Below, one piece after another: positions 40,312-49,415 of a stretch of 64,000 bases of DNA. Both the position numbers and the translations under genes were made by a program. Where the stretch lies: assembly GCA_046348225.1 (NCBI GenBank), contig JAXMEQ010000006.1, positions 186,001-250,000 of the forward strand. Direction: 5' to 3'. Positions within the stretch are counted from its first letter, which is position 1, and every line of letters starts with the position of its first letter. This DNA is from JAXMEQ01 sp046348225. GTDB lineage: Bacteria; Pseudomonadota; Gammaproteobacteria; Burkholderiales; Burkholderiaceae_C. Under the pieces are notes generated by a model that saw only the letters and a program-made list of their open reading frames with translations, was not told the DNA's origin and did no database searches.

Positions 40312-41222
40312 ACACCGCGCAGGAAAAGGAAGCCCTGCTCTGGGGCGTGGTGGGCGTGACGCTGTTCGCCGCCACCCTGCCGATGACGCGGCTGGCCGTG
40401 GGCCCCAGCGACGCACCCCAGCTCTCGCCCTGGTTCGTGACCTTCGGGCGCGCGGCGGTGGCGGGCGTTCTGTCGGCGCTCTACCTGCTGTGGCAGCACC
40501 GCCGGGGCCGGCTCAAGGTGCCGCAGCGCGCCGAATGGTCGCTAGTGGGCATGACGGCGTTTGGTGTGATCGTCGGCTTTCCCCTGTTTCTGGCGCTGGC
40601 GCTGCGCCATGTGCCCAGCACCCATGGTGCGGTGGTCACGGCGCTGCTGCCGCTGTCCACCGCCGTGCTGGGCGCGCTGTGGTTCCGCCAGCGGCCATCG
40701 GGCGGCTTCTGGGCCTGTGCGGTGCTGGGCAGCGGCCTGGTGCTGGCCTACATGCTGTGGCGTGCCGGCGGCATCTACCTGGGCGCCGCCAACATCTACC
40801 TCATCATTGCCATGACCACCGGTGCCTTTGGCTACATCGGCGGCGCACGCCTCACGCCCCGGCTCGGCGCCGAGCAGGTGATCTGCTGGGTGCTGATGAC
40901 CAGCCTGCCGCTGACACTGCCGCTGGCCTGGCTGTTCGCGCCCGCAAACGTTGCAGCCATCGGCGGCATGGCCTGGCTCGGATTCACCTATGTGGCACTG
41001 TTCTCGATGTGGATCGGCTTCTTCGCCTGGTACCGTGCACTGGCGCTGGGCGCGGTGCGCGTGAGCCAGATCCAGCTGATCCAGCCCTTCCTGAGCCTGC
41101 TGTTTGCCGTGCCGCTGGCCGGCGAACGGCTGGACGCGGTGACACTGATGTTTGCCGTGGCGGTGATTGCCACGGTCTATGTGGGGAAGAAAATGCCCGT
41201 TCACCAGAAGGCCGCCGCATGA
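40308..41222 (+). CDS. EamA-family (DMT) transporter
   Basis: 304 aa with about ten membrane segments and duplicated EamA domains, as in drug/metabolite exporters (RhaT/YdcZ/RarD group). The substrate is unknown; beside LysE, an aminotransferase and PhzF it may move amino acids or derivatives. It overlaps LysE by 4 bp (ATGA) and the next gene by 4 bp. Confidence 0.86.
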   Translation: MNTAQEKEALLWGVVGVTLFAATLPMTRLAVGPSDAPQLSPWFVTFGRAAVAGVLSALYLLWQHRRGRLKVPQRAEWSLVGMTAFGVIVGFPLFLALALRHVPSTHGAVVTALLPLSTAVLGALWFRQRPSGGFWACAVLGSGLVLAYMLWRAGGIYLGAANIYLIIAMTTGAFGYIGGARLTPRLGAEQVICWVLMTSLPLTLPLAWLFAPANVAAIGGMAWLGFTYVALFSMWIGFFAWYRALALGAVRVSQIQLIQPFLSLLFAVPLAGERLDAVTLMFAVAVIATVYVGKKMPVHQKAAA

Positions 41223-41548
41223 AGCTGGACCATATCCCGTTCGTCACCACCGACTGGCAGCACGTTGCGCGGGAACCCAAGCCCGCGCAGGCGGGGCAGG
41301 CCTTCTGGCGGACGCAGCAGTTCGGCGAGGTGCGGGTGCGCATGGTCGAATACACACCGGGCTACGAGTCCGACCACTGGTGCAGCAAGGGCCATGTGCT
41401 GCTGTGCCTGAGCGGCGAGCTGCATACCGAACTGGCAGACGGCCGCCACTTCACGCTCACGCCCGGCATGAGCTACCAGGTGGCAGACCATGCAGAACCC
41501 CACCGCTCCAGCGCACCCGGTGGCGCAACCCTGTTCATCGTGGACTGA
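41219..41548 (+). CDS. DHCW-motif cupin
   Basis: 109 aa small beta-barrel protein; the motif DHWCSKGHVLLCLSGELHTEL (about residues 48-68) and the closing YQVADHAEPHRSSAPGGATLF match the DHCW-motif cupin family, whose function is not established. It overlaps the EamA gene by 4 bp and precedes a second cupin by 4 bp. Confidence 0.82.
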   Translation: MKLDHIPFVTTDWQHVAREPKPAQAGQAFWRTQQFGEVRVRMVEYTPGYESDHWCSKGHVLLCLSGELHTELADGRHFTLTPGMSYQVADHAEPHRSSAPGGATLFIVD

Positions 41549-41552
41549 ACCC

Positions 41553-41876
41553 ATGACTTCAACCCTCACCGACGCCCTGCAACGCCTGCCCGGCCCGGCC
41601 GGCGAGCGGTTTGCCGTGCTGATGACCCATGGCTCCATGAAACTCGAGCTGTACGCACCGCAGGGGCATGACCCCCAGCAGCCGCACACGCAGGACGAGC
41701 TGTACATCGTGCACGCGGGCGAGGGCGAATTTGTCTGTGACGGCCAGCGCCGCCGCTTCACCGCCGGCGACGCCCTGTTCGTGGCCGCCGGCCAGGTGCA
41801 CCGCTTTGAAAACTTTTCCAGTGACTTTGCAACATGGGTGGTCTTTTGGGGCCCGCCCGGAGGAGAACCCGCATGA
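41553..41876 (+). CDS. Cupin-domain protein
   Basis: 107 aa from the ATG at 41553. Conserved cupin motif 1 is visible (HTQDELYIVHAGEGEFVCDG, about residues 45-64) and motif 2 (GDALFVAAGQVHRFENFS). It could bind a metal but the ligand pattern is not fully conserved. The reaction is unknown. Its stop overlaps the aminotransferase start. Confidence 0.75.
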   Translation: MTSTLTDALQRLPGPAGERFAVLMTHGSMKLELYAPQGHDPQQPHTQDELYIVHAGEGEFVCDGQRRRFTAGDALFVAAGQVHRFENFSSDFATWVVFWGPPGGEPA

Positions 41877-43078
41877 AACTCAACGACCTGGCCACCAACG
41901 CGTGGACCCTGGCACGCCGCGCCGCGAAGATGAACCCGTCGATCATCCGTGAAATCCTGAAGGTGACGGAGAAGCCCGGCATCATCAGCTTTGCCGGCGG
42001 GCTGCCATCGCCCAAGACATTTCCGGTGTCGGCGTTCTCCGAGGCCTGCGCCAAGGTGCTGCGCGAAGACGGACAGGCCGCATTGCAGTACGCCGCCAGC
42101 GAGGGCTATGCGCCGCTGCGTGAAGCGGTGGCCGCGCAGCTGCCCTGGGAGGTGGACCCGTCTCAGGTGCTCATCACCACCGGCAGCCAGCAGGGGCTGG
42201 ACCTGATCGCCAAGGTGCTGATTGACGAAGGCAGCCGCATTCTGGTGGAAACGCCTACTTACCTCGGCGCATTGCAGGCCTTCGCCCCGATGGAGCCCGC
42301 GGTGGTGAGCGTGGCCAGCGACGCCGAGGGCGTGGACGTGGACGACCTCGCCCGCAAGACCGGCGCCGGCGCGGACAAGGCGCGCTTCCTGTATGTGCTG
42401 CCCAACTTCCAGAACCCCACCGGCCGCACCATGAGCGAGGCGCGCCGCGCCGCGCTGTCGGCCCGCGCGGCCGAGCTGGGCCTGCCGCTGATTGAAGACA
42501 ACCCCTATGGCGACCTGTGGTTCGATGCGCCGCCCCCGCTGCCACTGACAGCGCGCAACCCCGACGGCTGCATCTACCTGGGCTCGTTCTCCAAGGTGCT
42601 GGCACCCGGCCTGCGGCTCGGCTTCGTGGTGGCACCGCCGTCGGTCAGCCCCAAACTGTTGCAGGCCAAACAGGCCGCCGACCTGCACAGCCCCGGCTTC
42701 AACCAGCGCATGGTGGCCGAGGTGATGAAAGACGGCTTTCTGGACCGCCATGTGCCGACAATCCGCGCGCTGTACAAGACCCAGCGCGACGCGATGCTGG
42801 CCGCGCTCGCGAAAGAGATGGCCGGTCTGGGTGTGCAATGGAACACACCCGACGGCGGCATGTTCCTGTGGGCCCGGCTGCCCGAGGGCATGGACGCAGT
42901 GGCGCTGCTGCCCAAGGCGGTGGACAAGGGTGTGGCCTTCGTGCCCGGCGCGGCCTTCTATGCCGACCACGCCGACCCGCGCACGCTGCGCCTGAGCTTT
43001 GTGACGGCCAGCGTCGAGCAGATCAACACCGGCATCGCGGCACTGGCGGCGGCCATCCGCGAAGCAAAGGGGGGCTGA
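41873..43078 (+). CDS. PLP-dependent aminotransferase (class I/II, 2-aminoadipate-type)
   Basis: 401 aa starting MKLNDLATNAWTLARRAAKM. Fold-type I motifs are present: LPNFQNPTGRTMS near residue 177, IEDNPYGDLWFD, and the PLP lysine in LGSFSKVLAPGLRLGFV (about residue 241). Sequence style matches LysN/2-aminoadipate and aromatic aminotransferases that lack the MocR HTH. The amino donor is unknown. It overlaps the second cupin by 4 bp and precedes the GST by 2 bp. Confidence 0.85.
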   Translation: MKLNDLATNAWTLARRAAKMNPSIIREILKVTEKPGIISFAGGLPSPKTFPVSAFSEACAKVLREDGQAALQYAASEGYAPLREAVAAQLPWEVDPSQVLITTGSQQGLDLIAKVLIDEGSRILVETPTYLGALQAFAPMEPAVVSVASDAEGVDVDDLARKTGAGADKARFLYVLPNFQNPTGRTMSEARRAALSARAAELGLPLIEDNPYGDLWFDAPPPLPLTARNPDGCIYLGSFSKVLAPGLRLGFVVAPPSVSPKLLQAKQAADLHSPGFNQRMVAEVMKDGFLDRHVPTIRALYKTQRDAMLAALAKEMAGLGVQWNTPDGGMFLWARLPEGMDAVALLPKAVDKGVAFVPGAAFYADHADPRTLRLSFVTASVEQINTGIAALAAAIREAKGG

Positions 43079-43080
43079 GC

Positions 43081-43701
43081 ATGCTGCGCATCTGGGGCCG
43101 CATGAGCTCGATCAATGTGCGCAAGGTCGTCTGGACGGTGCAGGCGCTGGGCCTGACGCACCAGCGCACCGACGCCGGCGGGCAGTTTGGCATCGTGCAG
43201 ACACCCGAGTACCTGGCGCGCAACCCGAACGCCATGGTGCCGCTGCTGGAGGATGGCCCGTTCACGCTATGGGAATCGAATGTGATCGTGCGGTATTTGT
43301 GCGCCAAACATTCCGATGGCCAGCTCTACCCCGGCAGCCTGGAAGGCCGGTTTGATGCCGAGCGCTGGATGGACTGGCAGCAGACCACGCTGAACCCGGC
43401 CGGCCGCGACGCCTTTGTGCAACTCGTGCGCAAACCCGGCGGGCAGGTGGACAGCGCCAAGGTAGACGCCTCCATCGCCGCCACCGAGCCGCTGCTGGAC
43501 CTGCTGGACGCGCACCTGGCGCGCCAGCCCTTCATGGCGGGCGGTACGCTGACGATGGCCGACATTCCGGTGGCCTGTGAAATCCACCGCTGGTGGGGCC
43601 TGCCACTGGCGCGCAAGCCGCGCCCGCACCTGGAACACTGGTACCAGCAGATGCTGGCACATCCGGCGTCGCCCGGTGTGCTGGACCTGACCCTTTCCTG
43701 A
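43081..43701 (+). CDS. Glutathione S-transferase family protein
   Basis: 206 aa with the N-terminal thioredoxin-like domain (MSSINVRKVVWTVQALGL; VPLLEDGPFTLWESNVIVRYL) and a helical C-terminal domain. The glutathione-binding ESNVI segment is present. Substrates cannot be inferred. It lies in the tight operon between the aminotransferase and PhzF. Confidence 0.87.
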   Translation: MLRIWGRMSSINVRKVVWTVQALGLTHQRTDAGGQFGIVQTPEYLARNPNAMVPLLEDGPFTLWESNVIVRYLCAKHSDGQLYPGSLEGRFDAERWMDWQQTTLNPAGRDAFVQLVRKPGGQVDSAKVDASIAATEPLLDLLDAHLARQPFMAGGTLTMADIPVACEIHRWWGLPLARKPRPHLEHWYQQMLAHPASPGVLDLTLS

Positions 43702-43711
43702 GAGCTGACCG

Positions 43712-44572
43712 ATGAAAACCCGCGCGTTCAAACAAGTTGATGTGTTCACCGCCGTGCCCTACCGCGGCAACCCGCTGGCCGTGGTGCTGGACGGCAGCGG
43801 CCTGAGCACCGAAGAGATGCAGCACTTCACCAACTGGACGAACCTGTCGGAGGCCACCTTCCTGCTGCCGTCCACCCAGGCCGGTGCGGATTACCAGGTG
43901 CGCATCTTCTGCCCGGGGCGCGAGCTGCCCTTTGCCGGCCACCCCACGCTGGGCAGCTGCCACGCCTGGCTGGAAGCCGGTGGCCAGCCGCGGGGCGATT
44001 TCATCGTGCAGGAATGCGGCGTGGGGCTGGTCAAGCTGCGCCGCGACGGCCAACGCCTGGCCTTTGCCGCGCCGCCGCTGCGCAAGAGCGGCCCGCTGCC
44101 CGAGGACGACGTGGCGCTGATCGCGCGCGGCCTCGGCGTGGCGCGTGCCGACATCACAGCCCATGCCTGGTGCGACAACGGCCCCAACTGGCGCGGCGTG
44201 ATGCTGAAGTCTGCCGACCAGGTGTTGGCGCTCAAGCCCGATGCGACCATCCTCGCCGGGCTGGACGTCGGCGTGGTGGGGCCGCGCGGCAAGGTGGGGG
44301 TGGTGGCACCCACCGGGCAGGACGACATCGCCTTTGAAGTGCGCGCCTTCTTCCCCGGCAACAACGGCATGGCCGAAGACCCGGTGACCGGCAGCCTGAA
44401 CGCCGCGCTGGCGCAATGGCTGATCGGCGCGGGCCTGGCGCCCACGCGCTACATCGCCAGCCAGGGCACCGCGCTCGGCCGCGCGGGGCGCGTGCATGTG
44501 GAGCAGGCTGGCGCTGACATCTGGATCGGCGGGGGCTCGGTGACCTGCGTGGATGGAACGGTGTTGCTTTGA
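43712..44572 (+). CDS. PhzF-family protein
   Basis: 286 aa with the PhzF/diaminopimelate-epimerase fold: start KTRAFKQVDVFTAVPYRGNPLAVVLDG, catalytic Glu in LSEATFLLPS (about residue 47), GRELPFAGHPTLGSCHAW and the C-terminal EDPVTGSLNAALAQWLI. Members act as isomerases or epimerases; the substrate here is unknown and no phenazine genes are nearby. Its stop shares an A with the VOC start. Confidence 0.87.
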   Translation: MKTRAFKQVDVFTAVPYRGNPLAVVLDGSGLSTEEMQHFTNWTNLSEATFLLPSTQAGADYQVRIFCPGRELPFAGHPTLGSCHAWLEAGGQPRGDFIVQECGVGLVKLRRDGQRLAFAAPPLRKSGPLPEDDVALIARGLGVARADITAHAWCDNGPNWRGVMLKSADQVLALKPDATILAGLDVGVVGPRGKVGVVAPTGQDDIAFEVRAFFPGNNGMAEDPVTGSLNAALAQWLIGAGLAPTRYIASQGTALGRAGRVHVEQAGADIWIGGGSVTCVDGTVLL

Positions 44573-45258
44573 TGACGGCCCGCGTCGACCATCTCGTCGT
44601 TGTGGCCGCCACGCTGGCCGAGGGCGTGGACTGGTGTGAGCGCACGCTGGGCGTGACGCCCGGGCCGGGCGGGGAGCACCCGCTGATGGGCACGCACAAC
44701 CGGCTGCTGCGGGTGGCCACGGTGGATTTTCCGCGCGCCTACTTCGAGATCATTGCTATCAATCCTGTAGCGCCCCACGCAGTACCGGCGCGGACTGGAC
44801 GCTGGTTTGACATGGATTCACCGGCCCTGCAGGCCCGGATTGCCCAGCACGGACCCCAACTCGTGCACTTTGTCGCCAACGTGTCCGACGTGCAAGCGGC
44901 GCTCGGGGCCTGGCAGGCGCTGGGCATTGACCGCGGCCCGGCACTGGCGGCGTCGCGCGCCACGCCGCGCGGCCTGCTGCAATGGCAGATCACGGTGCGT
45001 GACGACGGGCAGCGGCTGTTCGATGGCGGCCTGCCCACGCTGATCGAATGGGGCAGCACCCACCCGGCGGGCGGCATGGCCGATGCCGGCGTGACGTTGC
45101 AGTCGCTCACCATGCACCACCCCGAGGCCGACGCGCTGCGCGATGCCTACAACGCCATTGGCCTGCACAGCGTGGCCGTGCGCGAGGGCCCGGCCAACCT
45201 GGTGGCCACGCTGCGCACCCCGCGCGGCGCGGTCACACTGGAATCGAAAGGGATTTGA
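44572..45258 (+). CDS. Glyoxalase-like (VOC) domain protein
   Basis: 228 aa. A VOC/glyoxalase-like domain starts at VDHLVVVAATLAEGVDWCE, and YFEIIAINP and RWFDMDSPALQARI are typical of this subfamily, which often sits in amino-acid operons. The segment IAINPVAPHAVPARTG overlaps a copy of the 42-nt repeat (44755-44796) and looks slightly longer than usual. Metal and substrate are unknown. Confidence 0.78.
   Translation: MTARVDHLVVVAATLAEGVDWCERTLGVTPGPGGEHPLMGTHNRLLRVATVDFPRAYFEIIAINPVAPHAVPARTGRWFDMDSPALQARIAQHGPQLVHFVANVSDVQAALGAWQALGIDRGPALAASRATPRGLLQWQITVRDDGQRLFDGGLPTLIEWGSTHPAGGMADAGVTLQSLTMHHPEADALRDAYNAIGLHSVAVREGPANLVATLRTPRGAVTLESKGI
44755..44796 (+). repeat. 42-nt dispersed repeat, copy in the VOC gene
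   Basis: GCTATCAATCCTGTAGCGCC then CCACGCAGTACCGGCGCGGA and CT, in frame on the plus strand (AINPVAPHAVPART). Part of the match may be native family sequence. Confidence 0.6.
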
Positions 45259-46211
45259 TGTTCACCCGCGATCAGGTCGAAGCCGCGCAGCGTACCGTCT
45301 ATGCGGCCATGCCGCCCACGCCCCAGTACGCCTGGCCGCTGCTGCAGCAGCGCCTGGGCTTCAAGGTCTGGGTCAAGCATGAAAACCACACACCGGCCGG
45401 CGCCTTCAAGGTGCGCGGCGGGCTCACCTACTTTGAACAGCTCGGCCCGGTGAAGGGCGTCATCAGCGCCACCCGCGGCAACCACGGCCAGTCGGTCGGG
45501 TTTGCCGCGCGGCGCTACGGCGTGCCGGCCACCATCGTGGTGCCGCATGGCAATTCGGTGGAGAAAAACGCCGCCATGCGCGCTTTGGGCGTCACGCTCA
45601 TCGAGCATGGCGACGACTTCCAGGCGGCGCGCGAGCACGCCATGGCGCTGGCGGACGCGCAGGGCCTGCACATGGTGCCCTCGTTCCACCCCGAGCTGAT
45701 TCGCGGCGTCATGACGTACTGGGTGGAGTTCTTTGAAAGCTTTGCCCAGGGTGACGCGCCCGATGTGGTGTTTGTGCCGCTGGGCCTGGGCTCGGGCTTC
45801 AGCGCGGCAGCGGCAGCCCGCGCCCACACCGGCGTCAAAACCCGGCTGGTGGGCGTGGTGTCCGCGCATGCCACCATGTACCAGCAGTCCTTCCGGGCGC
45901 GGCGCGCCATTGAATCGCCCGTGACCACGGTGCTGGCCGACGGCATGGCCTGCCGCGTGCCCGAGCCGGGTGCGCTGGAGGTACTGCTGCGCGAGGCCGA
46001 CGACGTGGTGGCGGTGACCGACGACGAAGTGGCCGAGGCGATGCGCGTGCTGTTTGCCGACACCCACAACGTGGCCGAGGGTGCGGGCGCCGCCTCGCTG
46101 GCCGCCGCCATGCAGCAGCGCGAACGCTTGCAGGGCCAGGTGGTGGGCACCACGCTGTGCGGCGGTAACGTGGACAGCGCCGTGTTTGCGCGGGTGCTGT
46201 CCCGCGCCTGA
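45258..46211 (+). CDS. Threonine dehydratase-like PLP enzyme
   Basis: 317 aa, fold-type II PLP enzyme. The catalytic lysine lies in GAFKVRGGLTYF near residue 45, with the phosphate-binding and cofactor segments ATRGNHGQSVGFAARRYG and GLGSGFSAAA. There is no C-terminal ACT domain, so it resembles catabolic threonine or hydroxyamino-acid dehydratases. It overlaps the VOC gene by 1 bp and ends the tight operon. Confidence 0.85.
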   Translation: MFTRDQVEAAQRTVYAAMPPTPQYAWPLLQQRLGFKVWVKHENHTPAGAFKVRGGLTYFEQLGPVKGVISATRGNHGQSVGFAARRYGVPATIVVPHGNSVEKNAAMRALGVTLIEHGDDFQAAREHAMALADAQGLHMVPSFHPELIRGVMTYWVEFFESFAQGDAPDVVFVPLGLGSGFSAAAAARAHTGVKTRLVGVVSAHATMYQQSFRARRAIESPVTTVLADGMACRVPEPGALEVLLREADDVVAVTDDEVAEAMRVLFADTHNVAEGAGAASLAAAMQQRERLQGQVVGTTLCGGNVDSAVFARVLSRA

Positions 46212-46277
46212 CACAGCCGGCACCAACACGTCACGCGCGTGACTGGCCCGGCCGGATGGCATGGCCAGAATGCCCTT

Positions 46278-46949
46278 ATGGGCACCCTCTATCTGGTACG
46301 TCATGGCCAGGCCTCCTTTGGCGAAGACGACTACGACAAGCTCAGTGAACTTGGTCACCGGCAAAGCCGCCGGCTGGGTGAGTATTTCGCCGCCAAGGGC
46401 CTGCACTTCGATGCAGTGGTCACCGGCACCCTGCGCCGCCACACCGAAACCTTCCAGGGCATTGCGCAGGGCATGGGCCTGAAAGCCGACGTGCTGCAGT
46501 GGCCCGGTCTCAACGAATACGACAGCGAGGCGGTGATCAGCGCCGTCTACCCGCACAAGCTCGAAAAGCCCACCTCGCCCGAGATGTACCGCCACCATTT
46601 CCGCCTGCTGCGCGACGGCCTGAGCCAATGGATGGCGGGCGTGGTGACGCCACGCGGCATGCCCAGCTACGACGGGTTTGTGGCGGGCGTCACGAGTGCG
46701 CTGGACCATGTGCGCGCCCAGCACCACGGCAAAAACGTGCTCATCGTCTCCAGCGGTGGGCCGATTTCCACCGCCGTGGGCCAGGTGCTGGGCACGCAGC
46801 CCGAGACCACTATCGAGCTGAACCTGCGTATCCGCAACAGCAGCGTGACCGAGTTCGCCTTCACGCCCAAACGCCACATGCTGGTGACCTACAACACCTT
46901 GCCGCATCTGGATGATGCGGCGTACAAGGACTGGGTGACCTACGCCTGA
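46278..46949 (+). CDS. Histidine phosphatase family protein
   Basis: 223 aa from ATG 46278, starting MGTLYLVRHGQASFGEDDYD with the RHG catalytic motif of the branch with phosphoglycerate mutase. The second His is probably in LIVSSGGPIS, where the usual His is not obvious (S-S-G-G). The physiological substrate is unknown. It stands 66 bp after the dehydratase-like gene. Confidence 0.83.
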   Translation: MGTLYLVRHGQASFGEDDYDKLSELGHRQSRRLGEYFAAKGLHFDAVVTGTLRRHTETFQGIAQGMGLKADVLQWPGLNEYDSEAVISAVYPHKLEKPTSPEMYRHHFRLLRDGLSQWMAGVVTPRGMPSYDGFVAGVTSALDHVRAQHHGKNVLIVSSGGPISTAVGQVLGTQPETTIELNLRIRNSSVTEFAFTPKRHMLVTYNTLPHLDDAAYKDWVTYA

Positions 46950-46957
46950 CGTACGCC

Positions 46958-47194
46958 TCAGGCGTGCGGTTTGCTGTCCATCACCAGGGCCCACTGGCCC
47001 CAGGCGGCGTCGGTGGCTTCGCGCGCGGCGAGCCAGTCGCGGAACTCGGTGGTGTCGCGCGCCTGCGCCACATTGCCAGCGGCCTGGGCGCGTGCATGGG
47101 CTTCGTCAAAGCGCTGTTCGGCCCGGACTTCTGCGGCCTGGGTGTCTTCTGCCGCGCTGGTGGCTGCTGCCACGTTGTGGGACCAATCGCTCAT
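46958..47194 (-). CDS. Small hypothetical protein
   Basis: 78 aa from the ATG at 47194 (an in-frame upstream extension has no support). Composition is Ala/Glu/Arg-rich and helical (AEVRAEQRFDEAHARAQAAGNVAQARDTTEF), ending WGQWALVMDSKPHA. Nothing in it is recognised. It diverges from the SDR gene across about 110 bp and converges on the phosphatase gene with an 8-bp gap. Confidence 0.5.
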   Translation of the reverse strand: MSDWSHNVAAATSAAEDTQAAEVRAEQRFDEAHARAQAAGNVAQARDTTEFRDWLAAREATDAAWGQWALVMDSKPHA

Positions 47195-47305
47195 CGGGAA
47201 CCTTTCGAATAACCCCCGAGTATGGGGCCTCAGTCTCCCAGCGCACCGACGGCGGGCCCCAGCACGCTTACCGTGAGGCACAAAACCGCTTGAAAGGGCC
47301 TCTCC

Positions 47306-48055
47306 ATGCTGAAGAACAAGGTTGCGCTGGTCACCGGCGCGTCATCCGGCATTGGCCGGGCCATCGCCCTGGTGTGGGCCCGCGAAGGCGCCTGGGTGGT
47401 GGTGTCGGACGTGAATGAGCAAGGCGGCGAAGACACCGCCGCGCTGATCCGCGCGCAGGGGGGCGAGGCGCTGTTCATCGCAGCCGATGTCGGCAAGGCG
47501 GAAGACGGCCGCCTGCTGGTGGAGCGCACGGTGGATCATTTCGGCCGGCTCGACGTGGCCTGCAACAACGCCGGCATCGGCGGCCCCTCCCTGCCGCTGG
47601 CGGACTACCCGCCCGACGACTGGGCCCATGTGATCAACACCAACCTGTCGGGCGTGTTCTTTGGCATGCAGCACCAGATCAAGGCCATGCTCAGGACCGG
47701 TGGCGGCTCCATCGTGAACATGGCGTCCATCCTGGGCGCGGTGGGGTTTGGCACGGCCTGCGCCTACACCGCCGCCAAGCATGGCGTGGTGGGGCTGACG
47801 CAGGTGGCCGCGCTGGACTATGGCACCCATGGCATTCGCGTCAACGCCGTGGGGCCGGGCTTCATCCACACCCCCATGATCAGCGGCCTGGAGCAGGACG
47901 CGGCCACCAACGCCATGCTGGTCGGGGCACACCCGATCGGCCGGCTGGGCCGGCCCGAAGAGGTGGCGGAGCTGGTGGCCTGGCTCGCGTCCGACCGCGC
48001 CTCGTTCGTCACCGGCGCCTACTACCCGGTAGACGGCGGCTACCTGGCACGCTGA
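47306..48055 (+). CDS. Short-chain dehydrogenase/reductase (SDR) oxidoreductase
   Basis: 249 aa classical SDR: cofactor motif TGASSGIG (about residues 10-17), catalytic NNAG region (CNNAGIGG), and active-site YTAAK (Y155-ish, K159-ish) with Ser in NMASILG. Asp at DVNEQ after beta2 favours NAD+. The substrate is unknown. It converges on the two-component kinase gene (4 bp apart). Confidence 0.88.
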   Translation: MLKNKVALVTGASSGIGRAIALVWAREGAWVVVSDVNEQGGEDTAALIRAQGGEALFIAADVGKAEDGRLLVERTVDHFGRLDVACNNAGIGGPSLPLADYPPDDWAHVINTNLSGVFFGMQHQIKAMLRTGGGSIVNMASILGAVGFGTACAYTAAKHGVVGLTQVAALDYGTHGIRVNAVGPGFIHTPMISGLEQDAATNAMLVGAHPIGRLGRPEEVAELVAWLASDRASFVTGAYYPVDGGYLAR

Positions 48056-48059
48056 CGGC

Positions 48060-49415
48060 TCAGGCCGGGCCGGCAAATTCCAGCCGGTAACAGCTGCGAA
48101 AGCCCGCCGGCGCCTGCGCCCGGACGAACCGTGCGCCATGCAGGTCGGCGATCTTTTCCACCACACGGTGGCCCAGCCCGAGGCCCAGCGCCCGGTCGAC
48201 TGGCACCCCCGGCCGCGCGTCGGCGCTTTCATCGGCGGGTGAGGCGCCCCCGCCGGCGTCATCGCACACCTGCACCCAGCGGGCACCCGGGTCGAGCTGT
48301 ACCGTGACCCGCGTGCCACGCGGCGTGTGGCTCAGCGCGTTTTCCACCAGGTTGCGCAGTGCCAGCCCCAGCAGCACGGCGTGCCCGTGCACGGGGAACG
48401 CGCCAGGGCTGTCCAGCGCCAGTTCATGGCCGCTGCGCCAGGCGGTGGGGCCGAAGTCGGCCACCACATCGCGCGCCAGCGTGCCCAGGTCGAGGGGTTG
48501 CGCGGCGTCGGCCAGCTCGGCGCGGCTGGCCCGCGCCAGCGCCAGCAGGTCGGCCAGCACCTGACCGGCCCGCAAGGCGTCGCGCTCCAGCTGGGCCAGC
48601 GCCGCATCGCGCGCGGGCCCGCCCGGCGCGTCACGCAGCGCGCGGGCCTGCAGCGTGATGGACGCGAGTGGCGTGCGCAGCTCATGGGCCAGCTCACTGG
48701 CCAGCTCGCGTTCGCGCGCCAGCGCAGCCTGGTAGCGCTGCGCCAGCGTGTTGATGGAATCCACCACCGTGCGGAATTCTTCCTCGGGATGGGCACTGCG
48801 CAGGGTTTGCCCATGCTGCACGTCCAGCGCGTGAACGTCGCGCGAGAGCTCGTACAGCGGCCGCAACCCCTTGCGGATGGCCAGCCCGAGCACCAGCGCC
48901 ACCACCGGCAACAGCCACAGGCCGGGCTGGGCGATCTGCTCGGCAATGTCCTGCGCCAGATCGTCACGGTCGCGCACACTCAGCAGCACCATCACCTTGC
49001 GCTGGTGGGGGTTGCCGTCCCAGCGCGAGAAGGCCCGCCAGCCTGCCGGCGGACTGCCAAGCCGCAGCGTCTCGAACCCTTCGGCGGCATTGAACGGGGG
49101 CGTCGGGGCGGCGCCGGTGCGCGTGAGCAGCCGGCCGCTGGCGTCCCACACCACCACGCTCATGGACTGCTGGTAGTCGTGGTTCTTGAGCTCCGGGTGG
49201 CTGGCCAGGTCCGCGGCCGGGCTTTGCGGGTCGAACCGGCCTTCATGCTCGGCCAGCAGCAGCGTGGCCACACTGGCCAGGTGGCCGTCGGTCAGCTCGT
49301 CGGCCTCGTGGCGGCCGGTCTGGTAGCCGACCACAATGAAGCTGCCCCACACCAGCGCCAGCGCCCCCAGGGCCCAGCCGAGCAGGTGACGGGTGAGCGA
49401 ACGGCCGCCACTCAC
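48060..49415 (-). CDS. Sensor histidine kinase (PmrB/QseC-like)
   Basis: 451 aa: membrane helix near residue 20, a periplasmic loop, a second helix (about 160-180), HAMP, HisKA (SELAHELRTPLASITLQARALR, His near 262) and HATPase. The N- and G-box segments NLVENALSHT and GLGLGHRVVEKI are present. It overlaps the response regulator gene by 4 bp and is divergent, with it, from the PAP2-eptA pair that it probably controls, as for PmrB-PmrA or QseC-QseB systems. Confidence 0.88.
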   Translation of the reverse strand: MSGGRSLTRHLLGWALGALALVWGSFIVVGYQTGRHEADELTDGHLASVATLLLAEHEGRFDPQSPAADLASHPELKNHDYQQSMSVVVWDASGRLLTRTGAAPTPPFNAAEGFETLRLGSPPAGWRAFSRWDGNPHQRKVMVLLSVRDRDDLAQDIAEQIAQPGLWLLPVVALVLGLAIRKGLRPLYELSRDVHALDVQHGQTLRSAHPEEEFRTVVDSINTLAQRYQAALARERELASELAHELRTPLASITLQARALRDAPGGPARDAALAQLERDALRAGQVLADLLALARASRAELADAAQPLDLGTLARDVVADFGPTAWRSGHELALDSPGAFPVHGHAVLLGLALRNLVENALSHTPRGTRVTVQLDPGARWVQVCDDAGGGASPADESADARPGVPVDRALGLGLGHRVVEKIADLHGARFVRAQAPAGFRSCYRLEFAGPA

